64,000 bases of DNA from Rhizophagus clarus (lineage: Eukaryota > Glomeromycota > Glomeromycetes > Glomerales > Glomeraceae), in assembly GCA_015698045.1 (NCBI GenBank), contig BLAL01000064.1, forward strand, positions 23,093 to 87,092, given 5' to 3'. The position numbers were made by a program, and so were the translations under genes. Numbering within the stretch: the stretch's first letter is position 1; every line of letters starts with the position of its first letter. The notes beneath the pieces were generated by a model that saw only the letters and a list, made by a program, of their open reading frames with translations, ran no database searches and had not been told where the DNA came from. Shown one piece after another: positions 32,338 to 43,303 of this stretch.

Positions 32338-32670
32338 ATTAAAATAATATTTTTTTTTTAATAATTTGAAACATTTAATATTTATCTATTATTTAATTTA
32401 TAATAAAACATATAATTAATTTTTTGTAAAATGCTAAATTTATTAAAAAATATAAAAACCACAAAAGTAATGCATCTTATTTTTTGATAAAATGTGATGT
32501 ACATAAAAAATTAACCAATTGATTTACATTAAATTTTAGCATATTCTAATAGTTTACATATTAAATAATCTACATTTTAAATTTTATTTTGATTACCTTT
32601 AATTTTGACATCAATACATGTAATTAAAAATTAATTTTTAAATGATATATTATTTTTGTGAGCCACTGTA

Positions 32671-33270
32671 TACTATATATTTAAAGAGGATACTATATTA
32701 CAAACTTTTTTTTACAAATTTTAAAATTTTTCTTTTTTTTTATAATATGACTAGTGATTGTTATATATAATTATTGTATTATATTAGCAACTTCAATATT
32801 AAATACTATACATAATCAAAATTTTCATATTTACAACCATAAATTTTTTTGGTTAGATATTATTAGTCAAAAATTTACTGTACATTTAGCTGAATTTTTT
32901 GGTTAACTATACTATTATGGAAAATAAACTGAAAAACATAATCATTAAATCATTTTGTATTACATTATTATTTGAAAACAATGATAATAAATACTAGTAA
33001 TACTATTATTTGAACCAATTAGCATTATGGATAAAAAAACTTTATCTATATAGAATTAATATAAATAACCTTAACTTCAAGAATTAGCTACTTTATTATA
33101 TGTATGTATATTATTAAAAATTTTTAATGAAATTTCATTTAGTTTTTTTTATTTTTTATTTTTTTTTTGATGTTAAAAAGGCACTTGTATTTATTAAATA
33201 AAGAAAAAATACAAAATATTACTTTTATTCTATATACTGTATTCCTAGAAAAATTATTAGTTTGAACATC
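32671..33270. other. AT-rich, no feature seen
   Basis: No ORF or repeat beyond poly-A/T tracts. Confidence 0.5.
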
Positions 33271-34183
33271 TTTTTTTTTTTTTTTTACTTTTAAAGGCGT
33301 TAATAGCACTATACTTTATTGAGTAAAACAGGTTGGCAGAAATAATCTACTGCTAATTACATGAAAGAAAGCTCCTAGGATCCAAACCTTCCAGTCTAAC
33401 CATATCGCCTCTAAACCAGGGCACTGAGTGATGTTAGCTAATCTAGACATCCTAAAAAGGGGAAAGGGGTAAGAAAAGAAAATATTCTAAAAACTAAAAA
33501 TCACACGTACACTCTTAGACCTATGATATTACTACCCTAGTCTATTGCCTAACAAGTGTTTTCAGAGTTTCTATGATTGTTGCTATATCTGCTGCTAGCT
33601 TCTTTTTAGAAATCTGGAGTTTCTTCAGAGATGATTTCTTAGTTGTGTCCAAAGTACGTTTTGAGATTAGGGGTGTTTCTTCTTTAGTTTTCTTTACTTG
33701 TTTGAAATCTCTGTGATTACCAATTAGAATACGATTCAAACCTGTACTGACTGTATTGGACTTGCGGGATGAGTTCTGTAAATTATTAGTATCGGGAATC
33801 TTACTTGTTTTGATCTTATTCTGGCGTTTGTAAGACTTCTTATTGTTAGAGAGGCCTAGATGGCAGGATCATTGCAGCGCTACGCTATTCCAAATCATAG
33901 GGTTATCAATGCATTCTTTCATGCTATCCCATGTTGACAGATAGCCGATGATTTTCCTAAATCCATCTGAAAGTTTAATTTCTTTGAACATGCATATATC
34001 ACGTTGTGTTAGGGATACAATATTCTCTTTGAGGGCCAGCGTAGTCATGTTCATATCATCAGGTGGGTTTTCGATCACAACTTGGTAATGCTCTTTTTCT
34101 TTCCGTTCTTTGAACAACCAAGACACTGGGAATCAACGCACTGGTAGTGCATTTAAGGGAGCCATCCAACTCTTATTTACGTC
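33271..34183 (-). pseudogene. 3' half of a split retroposed gene
   Basis: Continues the gene that starts at 44254 on the same strand after the CACTA insertion. Coding text: KSWMAPLNALPVR, then stop TGA at 34133-34135, SWLFKERKEKEHYQ, GFRKIIGYLSTWDSMKE, WNSVALQ, stop TGA at 33869-33871, then a Lys/Ser/Asn-rich tail ending ATIIETLKTLVRQ at 33542. A 3' untranslated region follows with CTCAATAAAG and a poly(A) run at 33271-33290, so the copy came from a polyadenylated transcript. The two stops sit where Trp codons are expected. Confidence 0.7.
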
Positions 34184-34192
34184 CACTGGTCA

Positions 34193-34420
34193 AAATCAAT
34201 TCTATCGGGTACATATCAGGGACTTATATATCGGCGGCTAATCAGATAAATATCGGGTATTTTTACATATCGGGTACCCAATTTATTACACTTCAAAATA
34301 TGCCTAATTACCAAGACCCCGATATCTAAACTATTGGTCAACGATATGTTATTTAATATATATCAGGCACAGTTCTATCTTACACATATCGGGTACCCGA
34401 TATGTGATACAAATTTTAAT
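34193..34420. repeat. Left subterminal repeat zone of the CACTA element
   Basis: Repeated TATCGGGTAC and ACATATCGGG words in both orientations; likely transposase or partner-protein binding sites. Confidence 0.75.
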
Positions 34421-34734
34421 ACGTTAGATTTCATATTATATAACGCATTAAGAAATTTTTTAGAGTTTACTTTCTTTATAGATTTTTCTTTTTAGAAATT
34501 TTTAATTCGTTTAATGTAGTTAAAAAATTTTTATTGTCTTATTTTTGAATGCATTATCAAGTTTATAAATTTTTTGTAAAGTGTTTAAAAGTATAATTAT
34601 TATTGTTAATATTTTTATTTTATTACGTATTTTATTACAATAAATTAATAAAAAAGTTACAGTCATTTATAATACAATTTTAAGAAAAGTTTGCTCAAAC
34701 TTTTCTTAATCGTGATCACGTTAGGATCAAGAGG

Positions 34735-35300
34735 AACAAGGGAAACTGCAACCTAAAATAAATAAAAGAAACGTTAAACTGTTTCTTTAATATTCAAAAA
34801 ATATCCCTCCCTCCCTCCTTACATTTCAAGTCCGGAGTCCAGCAATCTGAAAAAAATAAAGAAAGAAATGTTAGTAACGTTTCTTTAACATTAAAAAAAA
34901 ATCACCACCCTTTCCAACTTACATTCCCAAGTCCGGTTCGTCCAAGAAGGCCGGCAACCTAAAAAAAATAAAGAAAGAAACATTAGTAACGTTTCTTTAA
35001 TATTAAAAAAAATCCCCCGTCCTTTCTAACTTACATTCCCAAGTCTGGTTCGTCCAAGAAGGCCGGCAACCTAAAAAAAATAAAGAAAGAAACGTTAGTA
35101 ACGTTTCTTTAATATTAAAAAAAAATCACCACCCTTTCCAACTTATTTCCCAAGTCCGGTTCGTCCAAGAAGGCTGGCAACCTAAAAAAAATAAAGAAAG
35201 AAACGTTAGTAACGTTTCTTTAATATTAAAAAAAATTCCCCCCACCCCTTCCAACTTACATTCCAAGTCCGGGAGTCCAGCAACCTAAAAAAAAAATAAA
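34735..35300 (-). repeat. Tandem array of microexon/intron units
   Basis: Five units of about 113 bp. On the minus strand each reads TTTTTTTAG, a 36-nt block (GTTGCCGGCCTTCTTGGACG...GGACTTGGGAAT), then GTAAGTTGG and an intron-like spacer of about 77 bp containing the perfect inverted repeat AAAGAAACGTTA/TAACGTTTCTTT. The block is 36 nt (12 codons) in three units and 24 nt in another; all three frames stay open. One donor is mutated (ATAAGT) and the last unit has 25 nt. A possible terminal exon continues from 34754 (GTTGCAGTTTCCCTTG...) with an open frame of about 30 codons. Confidence 0.7.
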
Positions 35301-35309
35301 AAAAAAATT

Positions 35310-35688
35310 ATGGTTTAGAAAACCGTAAAAATAGATTGATCATGATAATCAATGATCGTCAAATTAAATTAAAATGCCGAAACTATTGCATGTAAACGCC
35401 AAAAGGTTTCGGCAGTTTAGCAAAAATGAGTTTGATCACATATTTTGAAAATGTGAAAGATTATTTCAAGATTTTATATTGTAAATTGATAGATTAGTTC
35501 TCTCAATTTGATCTATGGAAAGATTTTAGTAACATTTTGGAAGAATCAGCGGTATTAGATCTGTCACGCCTAAATGTACCTTTTTTAAAAATTTATTGGG
35601 GACATTTCATCATTACAATATATTATATAATATATGACAACAGATTGTTTATTTAATTAATACTTTAATAAAAAAAAAAATGAATGTT
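35310..35688. other. AT-rich spacer with GCCGAAA word
   Basis: Contains AATGCCGAAACTATTGCATG and the inverted TTTCGGCAGTTT at about 35375-35420, words also seen near 61.9 kb. No gene. Confidence 0.45.
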
Positions 35689-36059
35689 TATCACAGGTCG
35701 AATGGAGTCAAATCGGTCATCAATCGGTCATGTGACTGATTGGTAACCGATTGGATACCTATTGATGACTGATTCTTTCAATAGGTCATCAATCAGGTAT
35801 AAATTCCAAATCGGTTATCAACTGGTCATATGACTGATTGATGACTGATTGGTGTACGGTTGAATTTACCAGTTATCAATAGGTTACCAATCGACTATAT
35901 CAGATTGATGACCGATTGGTTGCTAATTGGCTTATTATATATTAGCGGATTTTTTAGATTTTTTCAATAATGTCGTTTTAAAATATTTAATTTATAAACC
36001 ATTTTAAAACTCTAAACTCTGATAGAAATTTTTTTTTGATAGATTTTCTAAGATTCATA

Positions 36060-38800
36060 TAGGATATTTTTGATAAATAGAGATATTTTTATTTTTTGAG
36101 ATTTCTAAAAGTTTGTATGGAAAGAGTTTATATGGGATATCTGATAAAAAATTTTTTTTATTTTCTAAGAGTTCGTATGGAAAGAGTTCATATGGGGATA
36201 TCTGATAGAAAAATTTTTTTTAAGAGATTTTCTAAGAGTTCATATGGGAAAGGTTTGTTGGATATCTTTGATAGAAAATTTTTTTTAAGAGATTCTCTAA
36301 GAGTTCGTATGGGAAGAGTTTGTATGGGATATCTGATAGAAAATTTTTTTGCGAAATTTTCTGAGTTCGTATGAGAAGGGTTCGTGTGGGATATCTGATA
36401 GGAAATATTTTTTTTGAGAGATTTTCTAAGAGTTCGTATGGGAAGGGTTCGTATGGATTCTTTGTTAGAAAATTATTTTTATAGATTTTCTAAGAATTCG
36501 TAAAGGAACAGTTCGTATGGGATATTTTGATAAAGATTTTCCAAGTGTTCATATGGAAAAAGGTTCATATGGGATGTCTTTGATAGAAAATTTTTTTTAA
36601 GATTTTCTAGTGTGGGAAGAGTTTGTATGGGATATCTGGTAGAAAATTTTTTTTGAGAGATTTTCTAAGAGTTCATATGGAAAGAGTTCGCATGGGATTC
36701 TTTGATAGAAAAGTTGTTTTTTAAGAGATTTTCTAAGAGTTCATATGGAAAGAGTTCGTATGGGATATCTGATAGAAAAATTTTTCTTAAGAGATTTTCT
36801 AAGAGTTCATAAGAAAAGCGTTCGTATGGGATTCTTTAATAGAAAATTTTTTTTTAAGAGATTTTCTAAGAGTTTGTGTGGGAAGAGTTCGTATGGGATA
36901 TCTGATAGAAAATTTTTTTGTGAAATTTTTTAGGGTTCATATGGAAAGGATTCGCATGGGACATTTTGATAAATAGATTTTTTTTTTTTTATTTCTAAGA
37001 GTTTGTATGGGATATCTGATAGAAAAATTTTTCTTAAGAGATTTTCTAAGAGTTCATATGGAAGGGTTCGTATGGGATTCTTTGATAGAAAATTTTTTTG
37101 AGAGAGATTTTCTTAGAGTTCGTGTGGGAAGAGTTCGTATGGGATATTTTAATAAAGATTTTCCAAGTGTTCATATAGTAGGGGGTTCGTATGGGATATC
37201 TTTGATAGAAAATTTTTTTTAAGAGATTTTCTAAGAGTTCGTATTGGAAGAGTTCGTATGGGATATCTGATAGAAAATTTTTTGTGAAATTTTTTAGGTT
37301 CATATGGAAAGGATTTGCATAGGATTCTTTGATAGAAAATTTTTTTGAGAGAGATTTCTAAAAGTTCATATGGGAAGAGTTCGTATGGGATATCTGATAG
37401 GAAATTTTTTTTTGAGATTTCCTAAGATTCGTATAGGATATTTTTGATAAATAGATTTTTTTTTTTATTTCTAAGAGTTCGTATGGGATATCTGATAGAA
37501 AAATTTTTCTTAAGAGATTTTCTAAGAGTTCATATGGAAAGGGTTTGTATGGGATTCTTTGATAGAAAATTTTCTTAAGAGATTTTCTAAGAGTTCATGT
37601 AGGAAGAGTTCGTATGGGATATCTGATAGAAAAATTTTTCTTAAGAGATTTTCTAAGAGTTCATATGGAAGGGTTCGTATGGGATTCTTTGATAGAAAAT
37701 TTTTTTTAAGTGATTTTCTAAGAGTTCGTATTGGAAGAGTTCGTATGGGATGTCTGATAGAAAATTTTTTTGTGAAATTTTTTAGGGTTCATATGGAAAG
37801 GATTCGCATGGGATTCTTTGATAGAAAATTTTTTTGAGAGAGATTTCTAAAAGTTCATATGGGAAGTGTTCGTATGGGATATCTGATAGGAAATTTTTTT
37901 TTGAGATTTCCTAAGATTCGTATAGGATATTTTTGATAAATAGATTTTTTTTTATTTCTAAGAGTTCGTATGAGATATCTGATAGTAAAATTTTTCTTAA
38001 GAGATTTTCTAAGAGTTCATATGGAAAGGGTTCGTATGGGATTCTTTGATAGAAAATTTTTTTTAAGAGATTTTCTAAGAGTTCGTATTGGAAGAATTCA
38101 TATGGGATATCTGATAGAAAAATTTTTCTTAAAAGATTTTCTAAGAGTTCATATGGAAGGGTTCGTATGGGATTCTTTGATAGAAAATTTTCTTAAGAGA
38201 TTTTCTAAGAGTTCATATGGAAAGGGTTCGTATGGGATTCTTTGATAGAAAATTTTTTAAGAGATTTTCTTAGAGTCCGTGTGGAAAGAGTTCGTATGGG
38301 ATAATTTAATAAAGATTTTCCAGTTGTTCATATAGTAGGGTGTTCGTATGGGATATCTTTGATAGAAAATTTTTTTTAAGAGATTTTTTAAGAGTTTGTA
38401 TTGGAAGAGTTCGTATGGGATATCTGATAGGAAATTTTTTTGTGAAATTTTTTAGGGTTCATATGGAAAGGATTCGTATGGGATTCTTTGATAGAAAATT
38501 TTTTTTAAGAGATTTTTTAAGAGTTCGTATTGGAAGAGTTCGTATGGGATATCTGATAGGAAATTTTTTTGTGAAATTTTTTAGGGTTCATATGGAAAGG
38601 ATTCGCATGGGATTTTTTGATAGAAAATTTTTTTGAGAGAGATTTCTAAAAGTTCATATGGGAAGAGTTCGTATGGGATTATCTGATAGGAAATTTTTTT
38701 TTGAGATTTCCTAAGATTCGTATAGGATATTTTGATAAATAGATTTTTTTTTGAGGTTTCCTAAGAATTTATATGAAATATTTTTAATAGAGGATTTTTT
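36060..38800. repeat. 2.7-kb minisatellite, 50-67-bp units with higher-order structure
   Basis: About 45 units built on AGAGTTCGTATGGGATATCT followed by GAT(A)GAAAA-T-run and AGAGATTTTCT. Longer blocks (e.g. 37350-37560 and 37840-38080) repeat as higher-order copies. Short ORFs with MERVRMGYLIE/KFFLRDFL peptides are by-products. Confidence 0.85.
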
Positions 38801-39169
38801 TAGATTTCATAACATTTTAAAAAAACAATACACTTTTTATTAAATTTATTTTAAATAAGTTAATATTATTAAAAAAATTAGGTATCCGAAAGTCCAAGGC
38901 AAATTATAATATATGACTATATGAGATGAAAAATTACAACTAACGATAGTAGGTTTTCAATTTATCTATTATTAACCAATCAAAATTCGGTCTGATCTTA
39001 TGCACGTGACCTGATCTTAACATGCATATAAATAACCAAACGCGACTCTGTTTATTTTTCAAAAATCATACACCCTTTCTTTTCTGTTTTCTTCTTACTC
39101 ATTACATTTTACAGGTATATTAATTATTGTATTTTTGCCATTAAATTTATGGTAATGATTACTGACTAT

Positions 39170-39455
39170 ATTTTATTTTATAATATTAACTTTACCTTTT
39201 TTTAATATTACTAATGTTATTCTTTTTTTTTCATATTTTACTAACATCATCACGTATTTTTCTTTTTTTTTTTTTTATAAATTTTATCAAACTCTTCATA
39301 ATACTAACTTTTTGTATTTGTGTATTTTATTATTACTAATGTTATTCTTTTTTTTTTATATTTTACTAACATCATCACGTATTTTTCTTTTTTTTTTTTA
39401 TACATTTTATCAAACTCTTCATAATACTAACTTTTTGTATTTGTGTATTTTATTA
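39170..39455. repeat. Tandem duplication of about 128 bp
   Basis: CTAACATCATCACGTATTTT and its flanks, including AACTTTTTGTATTTGTGTAT, appear twice in succession. Confidence 0.8.
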
Positions 39456-39654
39456 TAATTATTACTAACTTTTTATATTTACGCTTTACTATTTATTTAT
39501 TAAATATTACTAACTTTATTAGTCATATACTAACATATTATTATAATAAATGTTTTTATTTTAAATACTTATCTGTTATTAATATGTGTTTTATTATGTG
39601 CTATAATAAATTTTATTATTCATTATATTATTCTACAAAAATCGGTCATTCGAC

Positions 39655-40095
39655 CATCAATTGACCATAATTGACCATAATTTGACCACATAATTTGACC
39701 ACATAAATTGACCATAAATTGACCATAAATTGACCTTAATTTGACCTTAATTTGACCTTAATTTGACCTTAATTTGACCTTAATTTGGCCTCCTTAATTT
39801 GACCATAATTCGACCATAATTTGACCTTAATTTGACCTTAATTCGACCTTAATTCGACCATAATTTTGACCATAATTTGACCATAATTCGACCTTAATTC
39901 GACCTTAATTCGACCTTAATTTGACCTTAATTTGACCTTAATTTGACCTTAATTTGACCTTAATTTGACCTTAAATTTGACCTTAATTTGACCTTAATTC
40001 GACCATAATTTGACCATAATTTGACCATAATTCGACCATTTGACCATATTTTGACCATTAATCGACCATCAATCGACCATCAATCGACCATCAAT
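39655..40095. repeat. 11-bp array of AATTTGACCTT
   Basis: About 40 units of (A)ATT(T/C)GACC(T/A)TA, turning into ATCGACCATCA units near the right end of the CACAG element. Confidence 0.85.
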
Positions 40096-40572
40096 CGACC
40101 ATCAGTTGACCATCAATCGGCCTGCCCGATTGATGACGGATTTTGGCGGAAATCGGCTATCAATCGGCCACCCGATTGAATACTTATTGAATCAATCAGT
40201 TATCAATAAGATACCCGATTGATAGCTGATTGGTGACTGATTTGCCACCATTCGACCTGTGTATTGAATAAAAGCAATTTATTATAATAAGCTTTAATTA
40301 CTTATAATTGAGGTCGAATTTTTTAATTTCAGTTGAATATAGGCCGATATTAAATCAAATTATAAAATAGTAAAAATATTAAAATAATAATTAGATGACT
40401 ATATAATATATATATTTATTTAATAAAAAATAATAATAATAAAAGATAATAAAAAATAAAAAATAATAATAATAAAAATAATAAAAATATGAAAATATAA
40501 ATAAAAAATAAAAATAAAAATAAAAAATAAAAAATACAAAATAAAAAAAAAATAAAAATAAAAAAATATAAT

Positions 40573-41015
40573 TTACAGATTCCGAGGCCGCCGATGCGCA
40601 GTGTTTCTACGCCGCCTACGACTGTGGTGGTTCCCTAAGAAATATATATAAATTTAGAACTTAAATAACTTAAATATAAATTAAAAAAATTCTTAATAAT
40701 TACCAGGTCTGTCCCAAAACCTTGTGCGGAACTGCCTATAATATCTTTCTCCTTCCCGGGACCACCTTCCATTTCGCGCACCATTCCTCCATTCACAGAA
40801 ATTCTAAAAATGTTAATACTATTAATTTTTTATTTTTTTTATTTTTTTTTATGATTTATTATTATTTTACTAACATTAAAATTCCTGACCAAGTTTCTTC
40901 ACTTTCTTTCTACCTGTTGGCCAGTGAACCTCACGCAGAACCATCTCCAAATTCTTCGAGCTAGGCTCTCCCAGAATTCGGAGCGGTCCCTCCCGAGTAT
41001 GTCATGGTAGTAGTT
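40573..41015 (-). pseudogene. Second Myb/SANT-like gene, degenerate
   Basis: Exons 40803-40704 and 40634-40573 join in frame after an exon ending at 40875, using GTTAGT, GTAATT donors and TAG acceptors. The product matches the gene at 28.2-28.8 kb domain by domain: EFWESLARR, GQQVERK then stop TGA (Trp position), RNLVRNFN, NFCEWRNGARNGRWSREGER, YYRQFRTRFWDRP and the basic tail HHSRRRRRN. The 5' end was not resolved. It lies in the right part of the CACTA element, outside the nested CACAG element. Confidence 0.65.
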
Positions 41016-41019
41016 GTTC

Positions 41020-42900
41020 CTTCTCCTTTACATTATTTATTTAATTTTTAGATCAGGAAACGTAAGAGAAAAAAAAACTAGAATATGATCAAAGTTATTT
41101 ATTAGTTTTCATTTAATTTTTTACCTCCTATATCTTATTAAATATTCAGTTATTGCATCAGTCCAATTTGCGGGCATTTTAAGAAAAAGAATATATAATA
41201 ATAAAAAATAACGGCAACAAATTTTAAGAAAAAGAATATATAATAAAAATAACGATAACAAATTTATTGTAAGAAAAAAAAAAAGATGAATCCTCTTTTT
41301 ATAAACAATTTTTTATCACCTTGTATTATTATATTAATTACCCTTCAAGAACATTTACGAAAATTGTTCTAATTTCTCAAATATGTCATGATTGTTATGA
41401 TCTGTCTTCTTTATATTAATTATAATACAGATACGGATCTACAATACAATCAATCACAATGAACAAGTTAAACTTGACCTAAACTCAATTGTTATGATCG
41501 TGATTCCAAAATATCAAGATAAAGGTCTTTTTTTTAATTATATATCAAATCTAAAAAAGGTAAAATCTAATAATACAGATACGTAAATAAATAGTGTTTT
41601 TTATTTTGGTTTATAATAAGCTTTTGCCAATTATAGACTACAAATAAAACAATTACGGATCTACAATACATTACACAAAGATCTTGAGCGAACGAGTTAA
41701 ACTCGAGTTGAACTCGAGTTCAACTCGAGTTCAAAGCGAACAATTTAAATTCCAAATAAAATATCCAAGATTAACAAAAAAGTTGGTAACGTTATAATGA
41801 AATCGGTAGTAAAACTTAATTTAATCATCTTTAATTAGGTATAAAAATTCTGATAAATTTAATAAAATCAGTGATTTTTTAATAATTTTATCAACTCAAG
41901 TTGAGCACGAATAGTGAATAATCAAGTTTGTGCTGCTTCGCTAATATTGACTTGTGTATTCGATAGGTGACCAATTTTGTGGCTGATGTGGCTGAATATA
42001 ATATTACCCAAATAACCAATAAAAATTGATAATTTTGTTGATCATGTGATTGCACGATCACGATTTAATTATTTATTTATCGTTTTTTTTTTTTTTTCAA
42101 AACTTTTTTCTCTCTCTCTCAAATTTTTACTTTATTGTTTTTGTCTAAAAAATAAAGATAAAGGTATATTTTTTGTTGAAATTTCTTTTCCCATTATTAT
42201 GTTATTCTTAACACTCTTATTAATATATTTTTCCAACGTATTTCTTCTCACTAACGTCCTAAACAATGTTCTACTATCGAGTTTTTTACTTTATTGGTTT
42301 TTCTAAAAAATAAATACAAAGGTACATTTTTTGTTGAAATTTCTTTTTCCATCCTGTTAACACTCTTACTAATATTTTTTTCTAATGTGTTTCCTCCTAC
42401 TAACGTTCCTACTAACGTTCCTACTAACAATGTTCTACTGTTAAACATTTTTTATTTCTTACTTTTACTAACACTTCTACTAACATTAACACTAACATTA
42501 ATACTTATACTTTATATTTTTTTTTTATTGATGTTCCTTTTCTACTTCTACTAACTTTCATACTAACATTAATACTAACACTTTCTAATGTAAAAATTTT
42601 TTTATTAACGTTCCTTTTCTTTTGCTAACACTTCTACTAATATTCATACTAACACTTTTATTACTAACATTTTACTTTCTTTCAAATTAAATAGATATAA
42701 TGAAATGAAAACAAGCAAACAAGTAAACATTAATTGTAAATTTGTGTAAAGAGTAGTGAATTTTTTTTATAATATTTTTTGTATAATATTTTTTTTATTA
42801 TCGATTGAAAATATAAATAAAACTTTCAGTAATTACAATTAAATGAATTAAATTACTTTTAAATTACAATTGTATTTAAATTATAAATCTACTACTATTA
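41020..42900. other. AT-rich interior of the CACTA element with small duplications
   Basis: Holds a ~45-bp duplication at 41170-41280 (TTTTAAGAAAAAGAATATAT), four overlapping AACTCGAGTT palindromes at 41690-41740, and a ~170-bp tandem duplication at 42110-42450 (TTTTTTGTTGAAATTTCTTT). Short hydrophobic ORFs are not supported. Confidence 0.55.
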
Positions 42901-42904
42901 ATGC

Positions 42905-43303
42905 CCCATAAATGCTATACTTTTCGGCTATCCGATATGTGTGAAAATTATGAAATTATGCTTATATTTCAAATACAAATAGGATACATATCGGGTATAT
43001 ATAGGATACTTATTAGCACTATCCGATAAGTGTATAATATCTGTCTGATATTTTTTTAAAATATATCGGGTACCCAATAAATCTATGATATGTAACCGAT
43101 ATTTAACTACCCAATATGTATGAGAAATGTACCCGATATGTACGTTATATGTCACCGATTTTCTGCATCCGACGGGTACATATCAGGTACCCGATATGTG
43201 TAGTATTATTAAATAGCATACACATATTTCACACATATCGGGTACATATCAGGTACCCGATATGTACCCGATATGTACCCAATAGCATCGATTTTGACTA
43301 GTG
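42905..43303. repeat. Right subterminal repeat zone of the CACTA element
   Basis: Many TATCGGGTACCCGATATGT words in both orientations up to the terminal CACTAGTC. Confidence 0.8.

Larger units (their letters stand above)
19732..32668. mobile_element. Long-TIR element with crypton-type recombinase, filled with nested insertions
   Basis: Both ends read CAGTGGCTCA(T/C)AAAAATAA inward and are flanked by TA (19730-19731 and 32669-32670). The inverted arms agree over about 600 bp once insertions are removed: left arm pieces 19732-20102, 21174-21204, 21970-22005, 25475-25590 and 29841-29862 pair with 32668 down to about 31791. Removing all insertions leaves about 3.1 kb, of which about 1.6 kb is the tyrosine recombinase gene (29957-31553). 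TA duplications and a CAGTGG end resemble Tc1/mariner elements, but no DDE transposase is present. The recombinase may be the element's own enzyme or an early insertion. Confidence 0.8.
35692..40261. mobile_element. 4.57-kb element with CACAGGTCGAATGG ends, TSD TAT
   Basis: Both ends read CACAGGTCGAATGG inward; TAT flanks both sides (35689-35691, 40262-40264). Subterminal words are GGTAACCGATTG-like on the left and GATTGATAGC-like on the right, and the right part contains the core CGATTGATGACGGATTTTGG shared with the 363-bp element at 17.9 kb. The interior is tandem arrays with no transposase gene. It is nested inside the CACTA element. Confidence 0.85.
34184..43303. mobile_element. 9.1-kb CACTA-type DNA transposon, non-autonomous
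   Basis: Ends are CACTGGTCAAAATCAAT (left) and, inverted, CACTAGTCAAAATCGAT (right), flanked by GTC on both sides (34181-34183, 43304-43306). CACTA termini and a 3-bp duplication define the CACTA/EnSpm group. Subterminal zones (34193-34420, 42905-43300) repeat the word TATCGGGTACCCGATA, typical of CACTA ends. It split a retroposed gene whose reading frame resumes on the other side. Inside: a microexon-like array, a nested 4.57-kb CACAG element and a Myb/SANT gene. No transposase was found. Confidence 0.85.

Noticed and set aside
19732..32668. Plain Tc1/mariner element
   Set aside because: The CAGTGG end and TA duplication fit, but no DDE/D transposase was found in the core; kept as an alternative only.
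36096..38636. Short plus-strand ORFs with MERVRMGYLIE-type peptides
   Set aside because: They follow a minisatellite whose unit length varies, so frames are not maintained between copies.
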